Of a DNA stretch of 64,000 bases, positions 1 to 11,732 are shown piece after piece (the stretch's first letter is position 1; every line of letters starts with the position of its first letter). The notes under the pieces are model-generated. The model was given only the letters and a program-made list of their open reading frames with translations, was not told the DNA's origin and made no database searches. Source of the stretch: Saccharum officinarum (taxonomy: Eukaryota > Streptophyta > Magnoliopsida > Poales > Poaceae); NCBI GenBank assembly GCA_020631735.1, contig CM036191.1, positions 36,873,335 through 36,937,334 on the forward strand, in the 5' to 3' direction. The translations under genes and the position numbers were made by a program.

Positions 1-746
1 TATAATTATGAAAAATACTTTTTCTATATTCATGTTGAAGATGTTAAAATGGTCTTGGCATAATCAAGATCTTGCTTAGCCTAAACATGACCACTAACAT
101 ATACTTAGTGTGGAAATTAGAGGCTTAAATACTTTTGAATGCCATTAGTGCCTTTGTAGCAGATGCTGATGTAGGTGTAATGCTCTTCACCAAACTTTAG
201 AACTCTCTGTTGATGTTCCAGTGTAGATTTGTCCTCCAAGGCATGACCTCCTACCCTTGATGTGAAATCAAGCTTCCAAACCTTCCAGAGCCCTAATTGA
301 CCGGTTGTAGATGTAGATAGGCATGCTAATCATATTTAGGTTGTAAGCCACCTCTTATTTATAGGCTTTGTGGAACTGGGGTTGACTCCTAGATGCCTTT
401 GGGTTACAGCTAATCATGGTGAACTAATCTAAACAGATTATAGGCACTTATTCGTGGACCTAAACTCATCTGCCTTGTCGTTGGACATAGTTTTTGGCTG
501 AGATCATATAACAACATTTTCCCACTCGATCAAACAGATGACAACTTTATGCTCGCATTAACTTATGTTCAGATCAATGCGTAGTTAGTAGCATTTTTTG
601 CTACTAGGACCCCTATTATCCATAGTTCCCTGCAATACCTAGTTAGAACGCTTGTTTACTTATTAGGAGTTGATGATATGGCCTGTACCCAGGATCATTA
701 AAACCCATATTGATTTATGCGCTTCTAAATGGAATGACTGGTAAGC

Positions 747-1046
747 CTTAGAGCAACTCCACGAGATCTCTTATATTGCATCTCCTATAAGTAATTTTTG
801 TATAGTCCCTTAAAAATCAATTTAGAATATAGGAGAGCACTGCTCTAGATTACCTAAAACTTGTCTCTATGTTTGTTTAGGGTATGAGATAGGTAGTTGT
901 CTCCTTTATTTAGGAGAAAGGAAGTTGTTTTTAGGAGACCTCTTAAAAATGGTATCAAAGATGAGATAGGAGATCTGCTGCAGTGCCTCCATCTCCTAAA
1001 ATGCTAGTTTTAAGGTATAGGAGAATCGATAGGATATCTGGTGAGC
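747..1046. repeat. Possible degraded MITE
   Basis: The segment begins GAGCAACTCCACGAGATCTC after a TTA and carries several 'TCTCCTA' / 'TAGGAGA' blocks in opposite orientations, as in Tourist-like elements. The right end is degenerate, so no clean terminal inverted repeat or duplicated TTA can be shown. Confidence 0.35.
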
Positions 1047-2535
1047 TTGATGACATTTCATTCCCTTTCAACATCACAAGAATCTATAGCACCTTTCTAG
1101 TCGATCTTTTCTAGATTAAATTGATGTTTTGCCAAGTATTCTTAATGCAATGATACGTAGTTCTCCTGCGTGTGTGAGAAAAAAAGATGTTTTACCAAGT
1201 ATCCCGATTTGTAAATGCCAAGTCAAGACTAGTATAGAATATTTGTTCATATAATGAAGTTCAAAACCATAGTGAGCTATGAGCTTAGCTTTAATCTTTC
1301 AATATTGTCCATTAAGAGTTATAGACCTATTTATATCCTACTGTTTTGACTCCATTAGGATTTCTATTAATGCCCATTCTTTATTTATGCTTATAGACTT
1401 AATAGACTCAATACTCTCGGCTGAGTTTCATCTGATATTTTCACCAGTATTTTCTTATAGGTTAATTAGTAGTCACAACGGATTGGGTAACAATCGAGGC
1501 TCTTTTATTGTGCCTCAAAATCAACTAATTATTAGTTGGTACATTTTCCTATTGTGGTTCCTTAATTGACTCATTAGAATCTTCAATAGAAATCGTACTA
1601 GTTTAAACGGAGTTATACAAACTTGTGGCACAAGATAAGACGTTAAAAGTTTTCTTGAATCACTGGTACAAGAAACTAATCATGCATATCTTCAAGATTT
1701 ATACTACTTTAGGAACATAATCTATTTTTATCTTAACAACTTAGCAAAACAATAAGAAGACATCATCAAACTAAGACAGAAGCTACTTGCTGAATCTAAT
1801 GTAAAGCTCCAATATATTGGACTCAACTTTATTTCCATCAGCGCTTTCATCTTTAGACTTCGGTCCCCTCTTTCTTATGGTTTGGCATTACCTGTAGGAA
1901 AATTGAAAATATGTATAATTGCACCTGAGTGTAGGAAAACTATGTGTCACCATATATTTTTCTTATGGTTTGGCATCACCATATAGTTTTTTTCTCAAAC
2001 AACATAGGAAAACTATGTGTCATTTCATTTAGTAAAAAAAAAACAAAGGAGAGGCAGAGCCAACTCCCCTAGGCCACTTAGTACAAGACTAATTGCGCTA
2101 CACACAGTTCTCTCCTAGGACACCTATTAGGAGAATTGAATTTAAGGGAAAACTAATGAGGCAACTTTTATTACCCTTCTTTTGAAACCATTCTTTAAAC
2201 TTAGCACATGATTGTTGTTTCTTCTTATTAAAAAATTCTTTCTTTTTTAAATTCAGGTATAAGACCATTGACTTAAATGAGTAAATTTTTCTCAATACCT
2301 ACTTTTTCAAATATTTGATTGCCTTGTAACAACATGATGGAAAATTCCTACTGTCTTTGTATAGCCAATATTCATTCTATAGTACCTTTTAGAAACAGGA
2401 TGCTAATGAATTCAACAATATTCCTTTTAGAAACAAGATGCTAATGACTTTGATTACTCAAACTATGAAGCTTAACAAAATGATAGCCACATGTGAATTA
2501 CATTAATAGACTTATTAATAGATGTAATTCTATAT

Positions 2536-2730
2536 CTTTTTTTCCCAAACACGCAGCGGAGCTGCGTATCATTGCATTAAGAAGAAGTTGAACAGGGTTG
2601 AAGAAACCCTAACAAACCCACACAAACACATGTGCCCGGAAGCACATGCACTCCACACTAGCTTAACTAAAAAACTAAAATAAAAAAATCAGGAGAGAAC
2701 GACCCTAGACCAGACAGACAAAAAACAAAT
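2536..2730 (-). mobile_element. LINE-like 3' tail fragment
   Basis: On the plus strand a T-run is followed by an ACGCAGCGGAGCTGCGTATC block and 'cattaagaagaag'. On the minus strand this reads as the 3' end of a grass L1-type LINE: the conserved ATGATACGCAGCTC-like stretch just before a poly(A) tail. No ORF2 sequence follows, so this would be a very short 5'-truncated copy. Target duplications were not resolved. Confidence 0.45.
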
Positions 2731-3790
2731 AATTGTGTTTCTTCTTTGCTAGCATGGGACTGGAAACAAAATGGTAGTCAACGTTGTATAATAGAGACCA
2801 TGGTGATCACAAAATGAAGAGTAGTAAATAGAATAGAAGCTGAATTTGAAAACAACGGGGTAGGGTTTACTAATTTTATATAGATGTAACTGATAAGTTC
2901 TGGACTGCAGAGGTGCTACTTAGCTGAAGAAAATTATTTGCCAAACGCTTTTAGTCACAGAGGAGCCTATTTATAAAATTCTTTGTTCCTTCGCGCAATT
3001 CTTTTTAGCATGTTTTTTCTAGTATGAAAACAGATTCACATTATTTATAGTCTTGGCACTAAATTTCTTTAATAAACCCTATAAAGATGGATATGTGTTT
3101 AGAGATACCATAGAGATAATCTTCGTATGATAAGAACATGCTCGGCAGTTGCATCTCTGCAGAGGGGCCGTTGTATTATTTATACAATATACACACTCAA
3201 TTATTGAGTATTTACATTTTAAGCACTGACAAAAAAGATTGCTTGTGACAGACATGTTTTTTCTGAAGGAGAGAACACCTCATTATAAGTTTCTGCCTCA
3301 TTTCCTAGTTTGGTTTCAGAGCAAAACATACTCAGTTCAATTCTGTTCCAAGTTTGAGTCGTATCTTATTACTCTTTGGTCTTATTTTGTGATCATTGTA
3401 CTTCCTGTTTTGAAGACCTTTGCACAATTATTTTGATTAATTACTAATATATAAAAGCCCCTCCCTACTGTTGTCCTAAAAAAGAAAGTAACATGCATTT
3501 CATTATAGCGTCTTCGTTATGTTTGTAGAGAGCAGCGATAAAATCATTTCACACCAACCTATACTGTTTGAGAGACCACTCAAAGTTATCTTTGCTGTTT
3601 TCCTAGCCACTTAGTTGTTTGCCGCTTATTATTGTTTTTTCATTGTCCTTTTTTCATTTTTATTATGCAATATCTGTTTAAGTTAAATCTTTTTATACAA
3701 AAAAAATGCTTCATATACATGATCTTCATTGGTTAAACGCCTCAATAAAATAGATGAGTTAATCATATTTGTACTTGTTTTCCTCCTCAG

Positions 3791-5077
3791 GGCATATTGC
3801 CAAGTGGGGTTTGTGTTGCAGTAAAAACCCTAAGTAAACATTCCTATCAGGGCACACCTGAGTTTGAAAATGAGGTTTATATTATCTCAAGACTCCAGCA
3901 TGCAAATATAGTTAAACTTCTGGGATGCTGCATTGAAGGGGACAATCGAATTTTAGTCTATGAATATATGGCAAGAGGAAATTTACGCTATATAATTGAT
4001 GGTACAACTTGCCTCAGTGATTTCCTTGAGTTACAGTTCATTCACATTTGCTGTCTTAATTTGCCCTGTCAAAATGCTTTCATTGTTGCAGAGCTGAGAG
4101 CTGGTGTCTCGCTTGCCTGGCCTATACGATTTAGGATAGTTGAAGGTATTGTCCAAGGTGCTTGTTATCTACACCAACACTCCCGACTACGAGTAATTCA
4201 TGGGGATCTAAAACCAAGTAATATTCTCTTGGATTGTGATATAACCCCTAGGATTGGTGATTTTGGAATGTCTGTAGTCTTAAGTTCAGATGAAGATGAG
4301 CAAGAGACTAGGCCAGCCGGGACTCTGTAAGTGTACATCTAATGCTCTAGTCGACCATGAAGCTACCAAGGACAATGTAAAGGATACATCTAACGCACAT
4401 AATGTTTTTGGTCTTGCAGTGGTTACATGGACCCTGTGTTTGCGCACACAGGCATTATCTCAATCAAGAGTGATGTGTATGGCTTTGGTGTCAATTTTCT
4501 CGAGATAATCACTGCACGACATCCTATGATAGAAACCTCCTTGCCTGTTTATGTAAGTATACACTTGATGTATGTAAGATTGTGACCTTAGCGTGCAATA
4601 GTGCTTCTAGACAATGTCTCTTAGTGTGTACTAGTGCCACAGTGAAAACACCTTCCCTGCGTTAGAATACACCTCAGTTTACTATTCATTTCCATTTTAT
4701 ATGCTTCCCATTTTATCAGTAACATTTATTTTGACTGCTAGATTTTTTTTCATTTGAGACGAGAACTTTTGCAGGCTTGGGATTTATGGTCTTCCGGAAG
4801 AGCAATGGAGCTGATAGATGCATCACTGCACGATGAGCCCCAAATGAACTCTATACTTCGATGCATTCAGATAGCACTGCTTTGTGTTCAACGGAACTGG
4901 GCAGACAGGCCCACCATGGCAGATGTTCTGTTGATGCTGAAATGTGAGACTATGACCTTACCTGTCCCTGGGCCTCCTGTAGGATATACATCAGGGCCAG
5001 TATTATCGGGAGGATCAGCAAATACCAGTGAAACAGCAAGCAGTACAACCTATGCAAGTGCAGAGTCAGACGACTGA
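3791..5077 (+). pseudogene. 5'-truncated receptor-like protein kinase fragment (SRK/CRK type), four exons
   Basis: Joining 3791-4001, 4092-4326, 4420-4552 and 4775-5077 gives 294 codons with GT-AG introns and consistent phases. The product is the kinase domain of a plant receptor-like kinase of the S-receptor/cysteine-rich type. Visible motifs are the VAVK lysine, the helix-C glutamate in EFENEV, HGDLKPSNILLD, DFG, a GYMDP activation segment, SDVYGFGV, and the CVQRNWADRPTM C-lobe motif with a Ser/Thr-rich tail. The glycine-rich loop, transmembrane segment and extracellular domain are absent; sequence starts exactly at a splice acceptor (tcctcctcag). The catalytic HRD is HGD, and the APE motif reads DPV, losing the conserved glutamate. 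Known family members phosphorylate Ser/Thr at the plasma membrane. This copy probably cannot, so I call it a pseudogene. A remote or missing 5' half could change that. Confidence 0.8.
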
Positions 5078-6010
5078 AGAAGAAGAGGACACCTCATACA
5101 GTCATACTTCAGCTAAGTGTTTTAGATAAATCTTATACTCCTAGGAGTACATAAATAGTCCATGAGGCTCAATCTATAAATCGACCACATTAAACCAATT
5201 CTATTATTTTTTCTATATGGTATCCCAAGTTCAGGTTCGCATCGTGAGACTTATGGGATTAAAACGAATCACACCTAGATGGATTAAGTAGCTCTTGGGT
5301 ATACCATCATTGGAGGAAGTAATGGTCATGGGATCTAATATAGTGCTGATGACAACGTGCCCGCTGGGACACCATAGAAGTAAGGTGGTACCGGCATCGG
5401 TGTTGGTACGGAGAAGTTGTCGAGGCACCAGCCTTCCTGAGCACAGAGAGAATCAGACTGTTGGTTGGGGAGTAGTTAACATCACTGGAACGATAGTTCC
5501 ACAGAAAGACGAAGCGGCCCCTTTTATTATCCAAAACCATCACGTACGATTACCAATTGAACGGGGGAGACGCAACGAGTCAGATAGAGCTAGAGAGATA
5601 AAACGTACGAGTTTGTACGCAGGGCACAGCGCATGCACGAACGCTCACTCAAGTGACTGTTAAAAGGTGTTAATGAGGTCTTGTTTCGATCCACCCAATT
5701 AATAGTTAGCTACTAAAATTTAGATGTCGATTCAAACATACCCAGCAAAAAAACATAAACTAAGGGTCTCCTTGAGCACTTTCTCCATGATAATCATTTC
5801 TACTCACCAAATAGCAAAAACACATTATGGTGCAGACAAGAATCACTTCTCTATTATAACCTAGGAGAACCCGCTCCTCACTGCTGCCTATTCAATCCCT
5901 ACCAAGAATCATGTCCCACCGGCTAACTAAACAATTGTGTGTGTGTTGTGGACATGTACAATACCTTAATCTTAGTATCACTAATAATCAACAGAAATGT
6001 TATACCACAC
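5078..6010. other. Region downstream of kinase fragment, unassigned
   Basis: After the kinase stop the sequence is probably 3' UTR then spacer. A short inverted repeat (ggtatccca near 5219 and tgggtatacc near 5297) and open frames of up to 122 codons around 5295-5663 are present, but none shows a recognisable domain. Confidence 0.4.
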
Positions 6011-6513
6011 CCATGTGTTTTAGAGCAATCCAACACACGGTTTTAAGACCGTCTGATCTTCCCCAGCTCCAGCACGTCTTCGTCTGATCTGTGCCCGCGC
6101 CACCACTGTGGCCTCGCCGCACCGTGCCCGCCCATGCCTGCGCCGCTGTGGCCTCGCCGCGCCATGCCCGCGCCGCCGCCGCTCCCGTGCCAGCGCCGCC
6201 GTTGCGCCCGTGCCCGCGCCGCCATGATTTGTTGCTTGTGATTTGTGCCGACACAGCCACGATTTATTCTTGTCCTTTCATAGAAAAAAAATTGTTTGTT
6301 GTAATCTGAGATTTGTGATTTGTTGTTGCTTGTGATTTGTGCCGACATAGCCACGGCCAAGGGCGGGGCGGCCGACAGCGGCAGGGGCGAGTTTGTGCAG
6401 TGTGTTTGGAGGTAGAAGAAGGCTGGAGGCTGGAGGTAGAAGAAGGCTAGAGGCCGTTGGATCTTCATCCTACGGTTAAAAAAACATGTGTTAAAACTGT
6501 ATAAAACACATGG
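6011..6513. mobile_element. Candidate TIR element with GC-rich core
   Basis: A perfect 12-bp terminal inverted repeat (CCATGTGTTTTA at 6011-6022, TAAAACACATGG at 6502-6513) bounds about 500 bp. The core is GC-rich (CGCGCCGCC repeats) and includes a local duplication of 'ttgtgatttgtgccgaca' (about 6238 and 6329). Target duplications are not clear, so the superfamily is uncertain; a Mutator-like or gene-capturing MITE is possible. Confidence 0.4.
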
Positions 6514-6697
6514 TTATGCAATAGACAGACTCATCATCAAAGTTTTTTTTAGAGCCTCCACATTAATCCTCACAAGACACACTAGAAAAGATATCAGCCT
6601 GTTGATTCGGTAGACTCTAACCATCTTTGTGAATATTGTTATTTGAACTATTTTGTTTACTAAAATGTCACAAACTTCTGTCATTAATATAGTCGGG

Positions 6698-6975
6698 TGT
6701 TTACACCAAAATTTTGGAAGAAGAACACGGGAACTCAAAGCTTCCAAGACCGTGTCAATCAAGGAATCGATTGCATAAGGATCGATATCAGCTGATTCAG
6801 ATGTGACACTGGAATCAGCTCTCTTCGAATGACGTCAGCAGAAAACGACAATGTGCTACGGTTGGCGTCGGGAAAAAACATGTCGGACTCTACGAAAAGG
6901 GAAAGATTAGGGTCTAAGTTATCTTAAATTAGGAATGCTTTATCTTATGCCAAAGATTGTAATGAGTCGTACTCT
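6698..6975 (+). repeat. Partial LTR copy (5' 278 bp)
   Basis: This segment starts TGTTTACACC and is closely similar, with small indels, to the first 276 bp of the longer LTR at 10041-11732, in the same orientation. Similarity stops abruptly after 'gagtcgtactc'. It is best read as a truncated LTR of the same family lying on the other side of the plant-mobile-domain gene. Confidence 0.75.
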
Positions 6976-6989
6976 ATGGTGGTCTCTAT

Positions 6990-9737
6990 CTAGGAAGAAG
7001 GAGCAGCTGATGATGCACTAATGATATCTGGTTGAATCGGCTCTAAACTTTCAGCATTGGTATCTGCAAACATCAAGGAAGATCTTTAGCTCAGATTTGG
7101 TGCAGAAAGATAAACCAAGCATATAACTTTCTTACCATCAATTGTCTGCTGGACTAGGGATTCAACAGTCTAGATGACAGTGTCAACAGGATCACTGTCA
7201 ATAGGTGGACTGTCGGACTCCTGCTCTTGCATGAATGTTTCCTCAGGGAGTGTCTGACATGGTAGATGATAAAAAAAGGGTGAAAACTGAATAAAAATCA
7301 AGAATTTTAAGAACAATGCCTTGGCAGCATCAGGGGGTGAACTGGAAGGACTTACTCCCTCCGTCCCGTTGATTGTGCAACTATGGTAAACGTGCCGTTC
7401 AAACTGTGTCAACTTTGACCAAATTTATAGCAAAAAGTATTAGCATTTGTCTCGAAATAAATTTATTATGAAAATATATTTCATAACCAATCTAACGGTA
7501 CTTACTTTGTCTCATAAGAGTTAGTATTTTTTTATGTAATTTTAATCAAAATTTGCGATGGCTGACTTCTCGGGATGCGAGAATTGCATATTCATTGGGA
7601 CGGAGGGAGTACATCTTCTGATGCCTTGGAAGCATCGGTTGTTTCAACCGAAATTGGTTCCTTTTGAGGATCGGCCGATGAAGGATCAATTAATGCTGAC
7701 TTGAATGCCTGGGACAGCAGTTCCGCACCCAGAGCAGGTTGAGACACAATGGTTGATAACTGTGAAGAAAGGAACGGGATTAGGAGTTGAATATCACTTT
7801 GAGATGTGGGGTAATCATTTTACCTGGACAGCTGATGGTCTCGTTCTACGAAGTCTCTTCCCAGTAACAGTTTTCTGGGTTGTCCCTTGGGCTATCTTAC
7901 GTTTTGAGGATTGATACGTTACGATTGTAGGGGCAGCTTGAGTTTTCATTAGTTTCTTCAGTGTGGGTGCAGTTGATCCTATCCTTGAGATTGGACATGG
8001 TGGTTGATAATCTATAGAATGCCTCTTCCTGTCCAAGCTTGGGGGTTCGAATTCAGCATCCTGAAAAGGTCTGTTAGAACAGTTGACAGGAGAACGCAAT
8101 CGAAATAATTTTCTAAAAAGGATGGTAGGTTACCTCACTGTCATAAGCAAATTCTCCATCTAGAGCTATGCATCTATAATGGACCGACCCACAGAAGAGA
8201 TGGGAGTGCCATTCTTGCTACCAAGAGTCAAAAAGGTTGGAAGAGAAGTTAACTTTTGTCCAGTCATGCAAATAAAGAGAAGGAAGATCTGATCCTAGTT
8301 GGAAAACTCTGGAGGCTTCCATTACTTCATTAATATCCTCTCTTGGCCTCAGTATATCCTTCAAGAACAGTTGAGGAGGCAGTTGACCAAGACCAAACTG
8401 ACGAGCTACAAAAGAAGGGTTGTAGAACTCGTAGGTTGAAAGGTTGCCTGGAAGGAAGGAACCTGCAGACATTTTGCTGCGGCCATGACGAAATTCGACC
8501 GGAAGAACACAGGGCTTGATGAAGGAATTGAAGATTGCAGCCGCCATTTCGTCCGAACAGCCTGATTCAAATTGAAATTTGAATGGGAAGATCAGCTCAT
8601 TGTTCTCATCCTCATCATAGGGTAGCCAAGTCAGGATATCTACATCAAACTCTCTATAAAACTTTTTGAAGAGATGGCCAACATCGACAGCAATTGTTAT
8701 GGCCGATGCAGCTTCACCATAGCTTATGCACTGATGGGTTCTTCCTTCTTCGCCTCTATATTCCTCATCAAAGTTGGAGGAAGGAAAGCTCAGGTTCCTG
8801 AGATTAGGCCTTACAATCTTGTGCATATATAGGTTCAGTCATAGCTGTATCAACCACCAAGGGCCACTAATAGTATGCACTGGTTCATTCTTCAGTAACT
8901 GGGTAGCTACCTGATGCATCAAACGATAAGCAGCTCCTAACAGATACTTTCCAAGAGGAATATCCTTGCCTACTGCCAGATGCTCTACCATAAGTTTGTG
9001 ATTGTAAGTCAGACCACAAGATGACCCACAGAAGATGAATCTCTCTAACCACATGTTCAGAAAGGCCACATATTCTCTTTCACTAACAGTTGATTCGTCT
9101 CCAATATGGTTCAGAATATAGCTTGCCCATCCTATGCAGTCTGATATTTTGGCTAATTTTTTGGATCCGGCACTTAAGAAGCCATAAGGCTGCATCGAAC
9201 ATGTTGTTCTAAGGCCGATCAGCATATAAACATCGGCCAAAGTGATGGTCATTGGGCCATGATAAAAAACGAAGGCATTTTGGGTGTTGGACCAGAAATA
9301 AGATGCAAGAATCAGGAGTGAATCATTCCTCTTCATCCCAGACAACGAGAGTGTCAAGCATTGATTCAAATCATAAAGCTCCCAATCTCTAGCCTTTTTC
9401 TTGGATACCTTACGAAACCAGTCTCTCCATCCCCTAGGCATTTTGCGCCAGTTTCTGAAAGGAATTTTGGTGTTCCAGGAGGACGAATCCACTACAGATT
9501 GTTTGAAGGGGATTTGGTTGGTTTCTTGATGGATAAAATCAGATGGGTCAGAGTCACCCATAGGCCCAAGAGAATAGACATTGGGGGCAACAGCCGAAGG
9601 AATCAAGATTTTGTTCCTCATTTCCTAGAAATCAGATAAAATAAATTTGAGAAGAAAGGGAAATGCAGGGTAGCGGCCGATACTTGGAGAGTGGGAACTT
9701 GAAACCATACCTCAGGGATATAGTCGCATGTCGCCAT
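6990..9737 (-). pseudogene. Plant-mobile-domain (PMD, aminotransferase-like) gene, broken
   Basis: A spliced minus-strand gene can be followed: exon 1 9737-9711 (starts MATCDYIPE), exon 2 9624-8134, exon 3 8060-7824, exon 4 from 7759 (interrupted by a MITE), an exon ending about 7134, and a last exon 7063-6990 ending in TAG. Exon 2 carries the PMD hallmarks: GWRDWF, the FYHGPMTITLADVYMLIGL block, and SGPWWLIQL. The PMD family includes MAIN/MAIL-type proteins and many transposon-borne copies; the biochemical role is unclear. In-frame stops lie at 8839-8841 (TGA after PWWLIQL, probably a former Trp), 8218-8220 (TAG) and 7170-7172 (TAG), with no frameshift besides the MITE. It lies antisense to and between LTR copies, as described for extra antisense ORFs of Tat-lineage Ty3 elements, so it is likely element cargo rather than a host locus. 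The intron after 'gctgccaag' would need a GC donor, which is less certain. Confidence 0.78.
7355..7609. mobile_element. Stowaway MITE (Tc1/mariner-type)
   Basis: Terminal inverted repeats CTCCCTCCGTCCC (7355-7367) and GGGACGGAGGGAG (7597-7609) are flanked by TA on both sides (7353-7354 and 7610-7611), the classic grass Stowaway signature. The 255-bp element sits inside a coding exon of the PMD gene and shifts its frame (255 plus the duplicated TA). Confidence 0.93.
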
Positions 9738-10040
9738 TGCAGCCGAAATAGATTTGAATCTAAAGAAGATCGCTTGAATAAAAGCTTGATAGGGCAGAGG
9801 ATTTGATAGGGTTGGGGCTTTGACGATGGTGGCGTCGGCTGTTAAGATTTGCTCGAGAAAGAAGGGGAAAGCAAATGGGCCGAGTAAGTTGGAAAAGATA
9901 CTGTTGGGATATTATATGAGACTCGGACTGGGAAATCAGGAGTCACACGTATATCTCAGAATGAAACAATTGCGACGTGGTAAACAGGTAAATAGGAATT
10001 TTGGAATAAAATCATTTTTATCCCAAAATTAGAGGGCATA
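9738..10040. other. Short spacer upstream of PMD exon 1
   Basis: Between the PMD start codon (on the minus strand) and the LTR at 10041. It would hold the PMD promoter and 5' UTR if the gene was ever expressed. No TATA box was confidently identified. Confidence 0.4.
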
Positions 10041-11732
10041 TGTTTACACCAAAATTTGGAAACAAGAACGCGGGAACTCGAAGCTTCCAAGATTGTGTCA
10101 ATCAAGGAATCGATTGCATAAGGATCGATATCAGCTGATTCAGATGCGACACTGGAATCGGCTCTCTTTGAATGACATCAGCAGATAATGACAATGAGCT
10201 ATGGTGGGCGTCGGGAAAAACATGTGGGATCTACGAAAAAGGGAAAGATTAGAGTCCAAGTTATCTTAAATTAGGAATGTTTTATCTTATGCCAAAGATT
10301 ATAATGAGTCGTACTCGAGTAGGATTCATGCTTAGGCTCCGGGTAGAAATATTGAACCCCGGCTATTGTAAAGGATATCCAATCAATCAATACAAGTTAC
10401 TTTTTTTTTTGGCTCCGTGCCAACCCTTAGGAGTAGGAGTAGAGTAGATTCCGGCGAGTTCTTCAATAAGCAGGGCTGCATCGGTCCGGCTGACCTCCGA
10501 CTTGTCTATAAGTACCGTCATGGCTTATACTTTGGTTTGTACAGCTGCATCGGTTAAGTTCGACCTCCACTGCGAGCTCTAGCATAATCTAGTTATCGAC
10601 TCTTATCTAGTTCAAGTACGGCTGCATCGATCCGGTCGACCTCCACTGCTCGAATTAGATCAAGGTCAAGTTATCGGCTCTACCTAAGGGTGGCGTCCTT
10701 TGGGTTGATTCATTAAGTTACCGATCTTGCTAATGTTCCTATTGTTATTAGTTTTTCAGCAACATAAACCTGCCTGATCGAGATCGATCTAGATCGGCTT
10801 CATATCCTTTTAATCCCTTGTTTATCTTGTTACATTGCAATGGTTCTTACTTTAAACGACGGGTTACGTTTTATCGACCGTTCTACTTCGATCTTGATCA
10901 TGCATAGTACGCAGTCAAGGCATGTCTGATCTTGAGAAGCTTTACTAGCAAGTTGAATCTGATCTATAGCTCGCTATCATGGCTGCATCGATCCGGTCGA
11001 CCCCCACTGTTAGTACTCTAGATCGGAGGATGCTAGCTGGTAGGTTTGCTTTCGACCAGGCACGACCCTGGCTGTTTGCTATGTCTGCATCGGCTAAATA
11101 GCCGATTGCCCGCATTTTAACGTTCATAGTGTGTTTTCATGATCCTGTTAAATATGAGTAGATCCATTTTATTTAAGGATTGAATCTGTTATCTTTATTA
11201 TGGCTGCTATCGATCCGGTTGAACTCCACTGTTAAAGATAATAGGTTAGATTTGAGAAGTTGATAGGTCTGCTCATGTTGAATAGTCGATTGTTCACATG
11301 CTATGATCCTTTTTTTGCCTGAATCGGCTCTTTTAGCCGATTCGTCTGAGCTTTCACAGATATGACACACTCTCATGAACCTGTTGAAGTATGGTCGATT
11401 CTATGAATTCTTTGGATTTAGTTTGTTGTTATCATCATAGCTGCATCGATCCGGTCGAATCTCACTGTTGATGGTAATGGATTAGGTCTAGACGGTTCAT
11501 AGGTCTGTCTATATCAAACAGTCGATTATGTGCGTGGCATATCCCTTTTTCTTACTAAATTCATTGGCTCTACATTACGTATTGATCGAATCTGATTTAG
11601 CCAGTGATGTATCCCTGACACATATATGTTAATAGCTAAGGGAAAAATATCATTAAGATTGGGTACATCGTAAATTGTCATTATAAAATCAGTCTTAAAT
11701 TACTGATAAACTTTCTCTCCTTGTCAATTGCA
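10041..11732 (+). repeat. Long LTR of a Ty3-type element
   Basis: The segment starts TGTTTACACC and ends CAATTGCA, a TG...CA pair about 1.69 kb apart. It is followed by 'ggtcaaattgactggcacgcc', which resembles the start of the internal region (primer-site zone) of Tat-like elements. The first 276 bp match 6698-6975. It contains six spaced copies of a motif close to GCTGCATCGATCCGGTCGAC (starts about 10474, 10544, 10621, 10982, 11203, 11440). It could be a 3' LTR of the PMD-carrying element or a 5' LTR of a second truncated element; only about 150 bp of internal-like sequence follows. Confidence 0.65.

Larger units (their letters stand above)
1..3790. other. AT-rich intergenic stretch with no supported gene
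   Basis: No coding region with recognisable homology is visible on either strand; the longest open frames (about 96 codons near 1279-1569) have no recognisable motif. It contains a possible degraded MITE (747-1046) and a LINE-like 3' tail (2536-2730), listed separately. Earlier exons of the kinase that starts at 3791 were looked for (signal peptide, lectin, DUF26 or P-loop motifs) and not found. Confidence 0.6.
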
